5,627 bases of DNA from an uncultured Lachnospiraceae bacterium (GTDB taxonomy: Bacteria > Bacillota > Clostridia > Lachnospirales > Lachnospiraceae), in NCBI GenBank assembly GCA_910586275.1, contig CAJUIM010000163.1, positions 1-5,627 of the forward strand, given 5' to 3'. Below are positions 1-5,429 of this stretch, one piece after another (within the stretch, counting starts at the first letter, position 1; every line of letters starts with the position of its first letter). The position numbers and the translations under genes were made by a program. Under the pieces are notes generated by a model. It saw only the letters and a program-made list of their open reading frames with translations. It made no database searches and was not told where the DNA came from.

Positions 1-596
1 GCTGTTTGCATTTGATGAAACTGAATATAGCTTTTTAAGGGCATCCCCATCTGCTCCTTAAATAAGTGCGACAGTCGGCTTGATGACAATGCCACTTTAT
101 CAGCAAAAGAAGCAATTGAATGGGTATTGCAATTACACTGTTCTATTTCGTATAGCAAATCCTTAATTCTATCATCATATATTTTAGATTGCTCTTTTAA
201 CCTTAAAAATTTGTATAGTTGTATCATAAACTCTCTATATTCTCTCAGTCCATCGCTATCAATAAGGCAAAATAATAAATTTTGGATGTATTCAATATCT
301 TGATTATCAAACATACAATACTTCGTTCCCCCCATTCTTTCCACCAATTGAGTGGCTAAACTCGAAGTCGGTTCAATTATCATAGTAAAATACATTTTCT
401 TTCCTGTTGAAAAACTATGTAATATGTCGCGGTTTATAACAATACATCTACATGAAATTTTATTATCTTCTACACCTATCTCCAAATTATTTTCTATGCT
501 TAAAAATAACTGCATTGCACAATGCTTATGTGGGACAGATTCAATTTGGTCTGTTATGATTGAGATTTTATCGCTGTCCCAATATATTTTATTCAT
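1..596 (-). CDS. AraC-family transcriptional regulator (3' end cut by window edge)
   Basis: Partial gene: 198 codons are visible from the ATG at 596-594, and the C-terminus lies beyond base 1. Residues 161-195 read as the first helix-turn-helix of an AraC/XylS domain: IASFADKVALSSSRLSHLFK, then EQMGMPLKSYIQ, matching the family pattern (A-x-x-x-x-x-S-x-x-x-L-x-x-x-F-K, then G-x-x-x-x-x-Y). The second helix-turn-helix falls outside the window. The N-terminal ~110 residues have a cupin-like flavour (VPHKHCAMQLFLSIE, residues 21-35), where AraC proteins usually sense a ligand; the ligand cannot be read from sequence. A strong ribosome-binding site (GGGAGGT, about 604-610) lies 7 bases upstream of this ATG and fixes the start. 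No promoter is evident directly upstream, so it may be co-transcribed with the small HTH gene at 737-910. It is clearly more A+T-rich than tyrS and spoIVA, which fits acquired DNA. Family call is firm; target genes are unknown. Confidence 0.9.
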   Translation of the reverse strand, partial: MNKIYWDSDKISIITDQIESVPHKHCAMQLFLSIENNLEIGVEDNKISCRCIVINRDILHSFSTGKKMYFTMIIEPTSSLATQLVERMGGTKYCMFDNQDIEYIQNLLFCLIDSDGLREYREFMIQLYKFLRLKEQSKIYDDRIKDLLYEIEQCNCNTHSIASFADKVALSSSRLSHLFKEQMGMPLKSYIQFHQMQT

Positions 597-736
597 AGAT
601 GTTACCTCCCTCTATGCTTAGCTTTTTCTTTTCTTGTCACATAACGTATGATCGTTCTTTTTCTGCTTCTTTTTGTCCTCTGCTTTGAACTTTCCTTTCT
701 ATTTTTCCTTATTCATGCTGAAACTTTAACACCCAC
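597..736. other. Purine-rich intergenic gap with a broken lysine-rich micro-ORF
   Basis: This spacer between the HTH gene and the AraC gene is almost all purine on the minus strand. It holds a 33-codon frame from an ATG at 716 to a TAA at 618-620 that is interrupted by one in-frame TAG (codon 6, 699-701). The rest encodes a very lysine-rich peptide (for example AEDKKKQKKND). There is no ribosome-binding site before the ATG, so it is more likely non-coding or a decayed remnant than a working gene. I see no convincing promoter or terminator here. Confidence 0.4.
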
Positions 737-910
737 TTAGGATTTCTTCTTTCTTCTGTCAATAGGCTTCTCGGCAATTATCGGTATAAGCCAAACGCGG
801 TTGATATTCATTGCTCCTTCAATACGATTTTCTTTGCATAACCGCTGCACCCATCTAAGCGATACGTTCCATTTTTCTGCGGCTTCCTGCGCTGTCATAT
901 ATTCAAACAT
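737..910 (-). CDS. Small excisionase/MerR-like helix-turn-helix DNA-binding protein
   Basis: Encodes 57 residues beginning MFEYMTAQEAAEKWNVSLRW. The pattern MTAQEAAEKWNVSLRWVQRL followed by a short wing (NRIEGAMNINRVWLIP) is the classic excisionase-type winged helix found in small DNA-binding proteins of integrative elements. Family members bend DNA for excision or act as local repressors; which applies here cannot be told. The C-terminus is basic (DRRKKKS). I chose the ATG at 910 because a perfect AGGAGG (917-922) sits 6 bases before it. An in-frame ATG at 985 would add 25 hydrophobic residues, read through the promoter and has no ribosome-binding site. It lies just past the terminator of the tnpV remnant and upstream of the AraC gene, consistent with an accessory module. 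Confidence 0.85.
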   Translation of the reverse strand: MFEYMTAQEAAEKWNVSLRWVQRLCKENRIEGAMNINRVWLIPIIAEKPIDRRKKKS

Positions 911-938
911 TTTTAACCTCCTATTGCGTACTGTATAT

Positions 939-967
939 AGTATAGCCGCTTGAACGAACTGTATCAA
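939..967 (-). promoter_or_regulatory. Sigma-A-type promoter with an inverted repeat over the -35, driving the small HTH gene
   Basis: On the minus strand the -35 is TTGATA (962-967) and the -10 is TATACT (939-944), with exactly 17 bases between. An inverted repeat, GCTTGA (948-953) and TCAAGC (964-969), 10 bases apart, covers the -35 and spacer, a position suited to an operator. Autoregulation by the HTH protein encoded downstream is an inference. Confidence 0.7.
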
Positions 968-1000
968 GCAGATAAATATGAACATTCATTATAACTTTCC

Positions 1001-1037
1001 GAAAAGAAAAACGACAGAGCTTTTACCCTCTGCCGTT
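1001..1037 (-). terminator. Strong intrinsic terminator after the tnpV remnant
   Basis: On the minus strand AACGGCAGAG (1028-1037) pairs with CTCTGTCGTT (1010-1019): ten pairs including one G-U, an 8-base loop, then a T-rich tail (TTTTTCTTTT). It begins 7 bases after the tnpV stop codon, so it belongs to that gene, and it insulates the HTH/AraC unit beyond. Confidence 0.85.
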
Positions 1038-1044
1038 GCCTTGC

Positions 1045-1238
1045 TTATGTGTATATAATTTCCTCGTTCACAATCTCCCTCGCACACGCCCTTATGTTAT
1101 TCATTCTTCCTGTCCATTCCAAGACATTTTCTTCCTTTAGGCATCTGTTTGCCCTGCGCCTGTTTCATGCTCTATGAGCCTTTCAAAGCGTTCCTGCGCC
1201 TGCCTGTTAATTTCGGCAAGGTATGTATTGAACAGGTT
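1045..1238 (-). pseudogene. tnpV: 3' remnant of a TnpV-like transposon-encoded protein, frameshifted
   Basis: Two adjoining frames together give the C-terminal ~65 residues of a TnpV-like protein. The first reads LFNTYLAEINRQAQERFERL and runs to a premature TAA at 1137-1139. The second resumes one base out of phase at 1140 with LKEENVLEWTGRMNNIR and ends REIVNEEIIYT before the TAA at 1045-1047. The W-x-x-R/M-MNNIR...EIVN-E-IY ending is what I recall of TnpV proteins from Tn4451-type and related elements of Clostridia. Missing parts are the N-terminal half or more, a start codon and a ribosome-binding site. A single lost base near 1140 explains the shift. Its 5' edge abuts the stop codon of the response-regulator gene (1237-1239), so the break lies at or close to about 1240. 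TnpV's function is not well defined. Confidence 0.75.
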
Positions 1239-1965
1239 ACATTTCCTCACAATAATATTTAAAATACAATTCCTTCAATGGCTGATATGCCCCCCGGGGC
1301 AGATGAATATTCTTTCCGTTATCCAGACAGATATTCTGCGCATTCAGACTGTCAATATGCTCCAGATTGACAATATAAGAAATCCCTACCTTGGCAAATT
1401 CCTGATAATCGGAAAGCATGCCGTAAATCTCAGTCATCGTCATGCGGAGAACCAGCTGACGGCCATCCGCCATATAAAGGCATTGATACCGCCCCTGCGC
1501 CTCACAGTACACGATATCGCTTACTGCCACCCTACAGATTTTTCCGTCAATCCTGAGCAGCAGGAACTTTTTCTGCTCCTCTTCGATATGCACGAAAAAC
1601 CGATCCAGTACCCGAAAAAGTTCTTTCTCCATAATAGGCTTTACCAAATATTGCATGGCATCTACCCGAAAAGCCTCCAATGCATGGGCAGTGGAAGTCG
1701 TCAGGAAAACAATCCGGCCGTCGCTTCCCAGTGCGCGGATTTCCTTCGCCGCCACGGTTCCCAGCTTCTGCGGCATATAAATATCCAGCAAAAGCAAATC
1801 CGGCATATAATCTTTTTCTTTTACGGCATAAAGCAATTCTTCCGCACTTCCAAACCGCTCTATCGAAAAACCATATTTAGGATTCCTATTCCGATAGGCA
1901 TTCAACAGCATTTCCGTCTTATCCAATTCTTCCGTCTCATCATCGCAAAGTGCTATCAGGCACAT
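1237..1965 (-). CDS. LytTR-family response regulator (LytT/AgrA type)
   Basis: Complete 242-residue two-component response regulator. Residues 1-120 form the receiver: acidic pair D8-D9 (LCDDE), phosphoacceptor D61 in LLLLDIYMP, conserved T90, and K109 in LVKP. Residues ~135-237 form a LytTR DNA-binding domain, with IVYCEAQGRYQCLYMADG and the hallmark FAKVGISYIVNLEHIDSL followed by IHLPRGAYQPLKELY. LytTR regulators bind direct repeats upstream of genes for peptide signalling, bacteriocins, virulence or cell-wall functions; the regulon here is unknown. The ATG at 1965 fits the family N-terminus, though the nearby ribosome-binding site is weak (GAGAG) and a better AAGGAG is about 20 bases up, too far for normal use. 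No sensor kinase gene follows, where one would often be expected; a tnpV remnant begins at the stop codon instead. Confidence 0.92.
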   Translation of the reverse strand: MCLIALCDDETEELDKTEMLLNAYRNRNPKYGFSIERFGSAEELLYAVKEKDYMPDLLLLDIYMPQKLGTVAAKEIRALGSDGRIVFLTTSTAHALEAFRVDAMQYLVKPIMEKELFRVLDRFFVHIEEEQKKFLLLRIDGKICRVAVSDIVYCEAQGRYQCLYMADGRQLVLRMTMTEIYGMLSDYQEFAKVGISYIVNLEHIDSLNAQNICLDNGKNIHLPRGAYQPLKELYFKYYCEEM

Positions 1966-2035
1966 TTTTCCGCTCTCTTTCGTTCTCCTTTTCGGCCACC
2001 CGGATATGCTGCCGGCTTATCTGTTCCGAATTATA

Positions 2036-2064
2036 ATTATATGTATTTTCTGTTGTAAAGTCAA
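2036..2064 (-). promoter_or_regulatory. Sigma-A-type promoter of the response-regulator gene
   Basis: TTGACT (2059-2064) and TATAAT (2036-2041) are separated by exactly 17 bases on the minus strand. A second TATAAT overlaps just downstream (2030-2035). The predicted start near 2029 gives a leader of about 64 bases. Two GTT-centred elements lie upstream of or over the -35, 22 bases apart; see the findings. Confidence 0.75.
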
Positions 2065-2125
2065 CTTAAAAAATCCTAGCAAAAAACCGTAAATCGATCC
2101 TATGTTCCGGCCAAAAAGCCCGTCA

Positions 2126-3607
2126 TCATATGATAATGCAGACCATACCTCCATTGCTGTCATTGACAATCTTCTGCATAGTCTCCTGCAGTTTCATCTG
2201 GCTTTCTTCCCCTATCATGGCAATCTTTCCGGAAATCCCGTCATTTACCAGCTGTTCCACCGTCTTGCCGAATATATTGGTTTCCCATATTCCTTCCTCA
2301 CTAGTGCCTGCGTCGGAAATATAGCGGATTAAATCTTCGGCCTGCTTTTCCGTGCCTACAATGGGAGATATTTCCGTCTCTATATTCGCTCTTATCATAT
2401 GAATGCTTGGGCTTTCCGCCTTTATTTTTACGCCGAATTTATTGCCGTGCCGTATCACTTCCGGTTTATCCAGCGTAATCTCATCCCTGTCAGGCGTGAC
2501 TACCCCATAGCCTTTGCAGCGTACCGCTTCCACCGCATGGAGCACTTTTACATATTCACGTTTCATCTTCGCCATATCACGCAGCACATTCAGCAATTGA
2601 TATTCGCTTGTAATGCTCTCTCCCACCAAATCACTCAGCATTTCGTAATAGTAGGAATCATCCACATCCAGCTGAACGGACACGCAGCCGGATGCCATAT
2701 CCACTCCGTCCACTTTGCATTTCCTTATGTACTCGCTTTCCAGCCGGATGCCGTTGCCTGCAACATCCTTCACGCAGCCTAGTTCCCCCATCAATACCTT
2801 AATCTTCTGAATGATATCCGCTTTCATTTTATGCGTATTGGGCAGCATCTCCACCCACTTGGGCATATAGAACTCTATCATGGTCAAAGGGAATTCATAC
2901 AGTATTTTCTCCATAATGTCATGGATATCTTCTTTTTTCAGCTGCTCACAGTTTACCGGCATGGCACTGACCTGATACTTCTTGCTTATGCCGTCCGCCA
3001 GCTTCACCGATTCCTCCGAGTAAGGCTTTTCCGTATTTACCAGCACAATGAATGGCTTATGTATTTTTTTCAGTTCCTGAATCGTACGTTCTTCCGCCGG
3101 TATATAGTTCTCTCTCGGTATCTCCCCGAAACTTCCGTCACAGGTAACTACAATCCCGATGGTGGAATGATCGTTGATGACCTTTCTTGTGCCGATTTCC
3201 GCCGCCTGGGTAAAGGGAATCTCTTCCGCTGACCAAGGAGTCTTTACCATCCGTTCCTCATTATCCTCAATATGGCCGGCTGCGCCCTCCACCATATAGC
3301 CCACGCAGTCAATCAGCCGCACATTCACGTCAATATCTTCCCCCAATGTGATCTTTGCGGCTTCCTTGGGGATGAATTTAGGTTCCGTGGTAGTGATTGT
3401 CTTCCCGCCGGAACTCTGGGGCAGTTCATCCTGTGCCCGTACTTTTTCATGTTCCTGCGTCATAGAAGGCAGAACCATAATATCCATAAAACGCTTAATA
3501 AAGGTGGACTTTCCTGTCCTTACCGGACCCACTACGCCTATATAGATTTCTCCCCCTGTCCGGAATTGTATATCTTTGTATAAGTTATGCGTATGCACTG
3601 CATCCAT
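2126..3607 (-). CDS. spoIVA: Stage IV sporulation protein A (spore-coat morphogenetic ATPase)
   Basis: Encodes 493 residues, the usual SpoIVA length. In Bacillus subtilis SpoIVA hydrolyses ATP to polymerise on the forespore surface, is anchored by the small peptide SpoVM, and forms the coat basement layer also needed for cortex formation. Visible here: Walker A GPVRTGKST (residues 27-35, K33); the conserved block RAQDELPQSSGGKTITTTEP (57-76); a Walker-B-like RLIDCVGY (97-104, D100); EIGTRKVI...HSTIG; and the C-terminal region with PSIHMI and IVGTEKQAEDLIRY. It ends GGMVCIII, as expected for the membrane/SpoVM-facing tail. The ATG at 3607 is 7 bases after GGAG (3615-3618). That site lies in one arm of a perfect 10-bp inverted repeat (3610-3658). 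tyrS ends only 53 bases upstream with no terminator. No clear terminator follows the gene. Confidence 0.98.
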   Translation of the reverse strand: MDAVHTHNLYKDIQFRTGGEIYIGVVGPVRTGKSTFIKRFMDIMVLPSMTQEHEKVRAQDELPQSSGGKTITTTEPKFIPKEAAKITLGEDIDVNVRLIDCVGYMVEGAAGHIEDNEERMVKTPWSAEEIPFTQAAEIGTRKVINDHSTIGIVVTCDGSFGEIPRENYIPAEERTIQELKKIHKPFIVLVNTEKPYSEESVKLADGISKKYQVSAMPVNCEQLKKEDIHDIMEKILYEFPLTMIEFYMPKWVEMLPNTHKMKADIIQKIKVLMGELGCVKDVAGNGIRLESEYIRKCKVDGVDMASGCVSVQLDVDDSYYYEMLSDLVGESITSEYQLLNVLRDMAKMKREYVKVLHAVEAVRCKGYGVVTPDRDEITLDKPEVIRHGNKFGVKIKAESPSIHMIRANIETEISPIVGTEKQAEDLIRYISDAGTSEEGIWETNIFGKTVEQLVNDGISGKIAMIGEESQMKLQETMQKIVNDSNGGMVCIII

Positions 3608-3609
3608 TC

Positions 3610-3658
3610 AAATGCTCCCTTCCATATTTGCTGTTACAATATATGTCCGGGAGCATTT
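3610..3658 (-). promoter_or_regulatory. Perfect 10-bp inverted repeat that would mask the spoIVA ribosome-binding site
   Basis: On the minus strand AAATGCTCCC (3649-3658) is followed 29 bases later by its exact reverse complement GGGAGCATTT (3610-3619). The second arm contains the GGAG used by spoIVA. An RNA carrying both arms, such as read-through from tyrS, could fold to hide it. No T-run follows, so it is not an intrinsic terminator. The repeat is seen directly; translational control is inferred. Confidence 0.65.
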
Positions 3659-3666
3659 AATTATAC
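3638..3666 (-). promoter_or_regulatory. Possible sigma-E-like promoter for spoIVA
   Basis: GTATAAT (3660-3666) and CATATATT (3638-3645), 14 bases apart, resemble the B. subtilis sigma-E pattern (KMATATT, 14-15 bases, CATACAMT) at about 5 of 7 and 6 of 8 positions. Mother-cell sigma-E control of spoIVA is established in Bacillus. The -35 overlaps the tyrS stop codon. The predicted start, around 3630, would fall after the first arm of the inverted repeat. The match is imperfect and the region A+T-rich, so this is tentative. Confidence 0.35.
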
Positions 3667-4881
3667 TTGTATTTTTTTGAAATTCTTCTTCCCTCGCCTG
3701 AGGACAATCCCTTCTCCTGTCAGCCTGTCTTTTCCGTAAGCAGCTTTAATATCCGTCACCTTTTCCCCATCCACTGTGACGCCGCCCTGTTCCACTGCAC
3801 GCCGCCCCTCAGAACGGGAAGCCACCAGCCCGGAAGCCACCAGCATAGTCAGTATGTCAATGGTTCCGTCCACAAAATTTTCTTCCGACAGTTTCACCGC
3901 AGGCATGTCAGCCGCATTCCCACTGGAAAATAAAGCCTTTGCGCTTTCCAAGGCCCTATTTGCCTCGTCTTCCCCATGCACCAGTTTTGTCAGTTCAAAA
4001 GCCAAGATTTCTTTTGCCTTGTTCAGTTCGCTGCCTTCCCAATGATCCATTTCGTCAATCTGCTCCAGCGGAAGGAACGTCAGCATACGGATACATTTCA
4101 GCACATCCGCATCGGCCACATTCCTCCAATACTGGAAAAACTCAAAAGGTGTAGTCTTCTTCGGGTCAAGCCATACGGCTCCTTTCTGTGTCTTCCCCAT
4201 CTTCTTCCCTTCGGAATTCAGAAGAAGGGTAATTGTCATTGCATATGCATCCTTCCCCAGTTTACGGCGTATCAGTTCCGTGCCTCCCAGCATATTGCTC
4301 CACTGGTCATCCCCGCCAAACTGCATATTGCAGCCATATTTCTGGAACAGCACATAAAAATCGTAACTCTGCATAATCATGTAATTAAATTCCAGGAAAC
4401 TCAGCCCTTTTTCCATACGCTGCTTATAGCATTCCGCAGTCAGCATGCGGTTCACGCTGAAATGTGCTCCCACTTCCCGCAGAACTTCAATATAATTCAG
4501 ATCCATCAGCCAATCCGCATTATTTACCATCAATGCCTTACCTTCGGAAAAATCAATGAATTTACTCATCTGCTCCTTAAAGCAGTCACAGTTATGCTGG
4601 ATTATCTCCGGTGTCATCATTGTCCGCATGTCGCTTCTCCCCGAAGGATCCCCGATCATGCCTGTGCCTCCCCCAATAAGCGCAATGGGCTTATTCCCGG
4701 CCATCTGCAGCCGCTTCATCAGACACAATGCCATAAAATGCCCTACATGGAGGCTGTCTGCCGTAGGATCGAAGCCAATATAAAACGTAGCTTTCCCGTT
4801 GTTAATCAGTTCCTTAATTTCTTCCTCATCCGTAAGCTGCGCCAGCAGCCCTCTCGCTTTCAGTTCTTCAAATACTGTCAT
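3661..4881 (-). CDS. tyrS: Tyrosyl-tRNA synthetase
   Basis: Class I aminoacyl-tRNA synthetase that activates tyrosine with ATP and charges tRNA-Tyr in the cytosol; 406 residues, normal for the bacterial enzyme. Numbering from this start: tyrosine-binding strand FYIGFDPTADSLHVGH (33-48) with the HIGH-type motif HVGH (45-48); GDPSGR (77-82); Tyr-pocket YDFYVL (173-178) and GGDDQW (189-194); KMSKS-type loop KMGKT (227-231); C-terminal S4-like RNA-binding domain (~340-406) with ASRSEGRRAVEQGGVTVDG. An in-frame ATG at 4896 would add five residues (MEGKK), but its only upstream purine run (AAGGA) is 2-3 bases away. GGAGGG (4889-4894) sits 7 bases before the ATG at 4881, so I chose that one. Expression is controlled by the tyrosine T-box upstream. 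spoIVA follows 53 bases downstream. Confidence 0.97.
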   Translation of the reverse strand: MTVFEELKARGLLAQLTDEEEIKELINNGKATFYIGFDPTADSLHVGHFMALCLMKRLQMAGNKPIALIGGGTGMIGDPSGRSDMRTMMTPEIIQHNCDCFKEQMSKFIDFSEGKALMVNNADWLMDLNYIEVLREVGAHFSVNRMLTAECYKQRMEKGLSFLEFNYMIMQSYDFYVLFQKYGCNMQFGGDDQWSNMLGGTELIRRKLGKDAYAMTITLLLNSEGKKMGKTQKGAVWLDPKKTTPFEFFQYWRNVADADVLKCIRMLTFLPLEQIDEMDHWEGSELNKAKEILAFELTKLVHGEDEANRALESAKALFSSGNAADMPAVKLSEENFVDGTIDILTMLVASGLVASRSEGRRAVEQGGVTVDGEKVTDIKAAYGKDRLTGEGIVLRRGKKNFKKIQV

Positions 4882-5044
4882 TTTCTTTCCCTCCATTTCC
4901 TTCCGCAGCTTTTATATTGCAGTCGGGCGGCATGCTTCCCCTGCATGGGGCCGCGCCATGGGGCAGGGAAACTCTTTCCCCTGCTCCGCGCACCCGGCAC
5001 CCTTCAGTTCTGCTGACATCCTTCCTTTGGGTGCCTGTGTGCAT
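4882..5044 (-). promoter_or_regulatory. Long GC-rich, hairpin-filled leader between the T-box terminator and tyrS
   Basis: About 160 untranslated bases separate the T-box terminator from the tyrS start. Three inverted repeats can be read: GGCACCC/GGGTGCC (4996-5002 with 5029-5035, 26-base loop); a compact hairpin at 4963-4984 (GCAGGGAAA against TTTCCCCTGC, tight loop); and 4927-4954, where CATGC/GCATG is closed by an outer GCGG/CCGC. CATGGGGC occurs twice, 13 bases apart (4944-4951, 4957-4964). None is followed by a T-run. No reading frame with a ribosome-binding site is seen. Function unknown. Confidence 0.6.
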
Positions 5045-5073
5045 AAAAAAACCGCCCTAATTAAATAGGACGG
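5045..5073 (-). terminator. T-box-controlled intrinsic terminator of tyrS
   Basis: On the minus strand CCGTCCTA (5066-5073) pairs with TAGGGCGG (5052-5059), with one G-U, across the loop TTTAAT, followed by seven Ts (5045-5051). Its 5' arm shares bases with the antiterminator (5067-5094), so the two folds exclude each other, as expected for transcriptional T-box switches. Confidence 0.92.
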
Positions 5074-5350
5074 ATGCAATCCGTGGTACCACCTATATTC
5101 ACAGATGACTCACGCCATCTGCCTCTGTAAGTACGGTTATCCTCGGCCTAAGGTTCTTATTGGCACTGTAACCCAAAAGAATTCCGGATAACGATACTCT
5201 TCCGCCATAACGCGGGGAATCACGTCACGGCCTACTAAAGGCGGATTGCCTTATTCTGCCGTGCAGCTCCCGGATGTATTCATAAACAGCTTCTCCTGCA
5301 CCTCTCATCTGCCGGTTGCTTTCTGTTGGTTTCCCTGTTCACTACTTGTT
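5045..5350 (-). promoter_or_regulatory. Tyrosine-specific T-box riboswitch upstream of tyrS
   Basis: The leader senses uncharged tRNA-Tyr and lets transcription continue into tyrS when charging is low. The T-box sequence AGGTGGTACCACGG is at 5081-5094. The antiterminator reads as AGG/CCT, a 7-base bulge TGGTACC (5085-5091), then ACGGA/TCCGT closing a small loop. The bulge's UGGU would pair with the tRNA end ACCA, matching the A discriminator base of bacterial tRNA-Tyr. In Stem I (about 5265-5345) AACAG and CTGTT flank the distal arm, and the specifier loop GAATACA places the tyrosine codon UAC at 5276-5278. Further hairpins fit Stem II (GTTATCC/GGATAAC, 5136-5142 with 5186-5192) and Stem III (CAGATG/CATCTG, 5102-5107 with 5116-5121). 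The exact 5' limit is approximate. Specificity and downstream gene agree. Confidence 0.95.
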
Positions 5351-5400
5351 CCGATCTGCGCCTTTTTTCTTTTCCAATCCATTTTCTTTGAACCAATTGC

Positions 5401-5429
5401 ATTTTATCTTATTATAAGGAATTTGTCAA
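5401..5429 (-). promoter_or_regulatory. Sigma-A-type promoter of the T-box/tyrS transcript
   Basis: TTGACA (5424-5429, a perfect -35) and TAAAAT (5401-5406) are 17 bases apart on the minus strand. The start is expected near 5394, roughly 50 bases before Stem I. An 8-bp inverted repeat (ACTGCTTT 5429-5436, AAAGCAGT 5453-5460) abuts the -35 from upstream. Confidence 0.8.

Noticed and set aside
911..985. N-terminal extension of the small HTH protein from an ATG at 985
   Set aside because: It would translate through the promoter and the AGGAGG site and has no ribosome-binding site of its own.
1174..2058. Plus-strand frame of 294 codons
   Set aside because: It lies antisense to the response-regulator gene, has no ribosome-binding site and no recognisable motif; the minus-strand frame has clear receiver and LytTR motifs.
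2069..2125. Intrinsic terminator after spoIVA
   Set aside because: There are T-runs on the minus strand, but only 3-bp stems (for example GGC/GCC or CCG/CGG) precede them.
3610..3658. The 10-bp inverted repeat as an intrinsic terminator for tyrS
   Set aside because: The second arm is followed by GAATGG, the spoIVA start, rather than a run of Ts, and the loop is 29 bases.
4879..4896. tyrS start at the upstream ATG (4896)
   Set aside because: The purine run before it is too close, while GGAGGG lies inside the extra five codons at ideal distance from the ATG at 4881.
3976..5016. Plus-strand frame of 346 codons
   Set aside because: Antisense shadow of tyrS running into its leader; His/Gln/Phe-rich composition with no domain signature.
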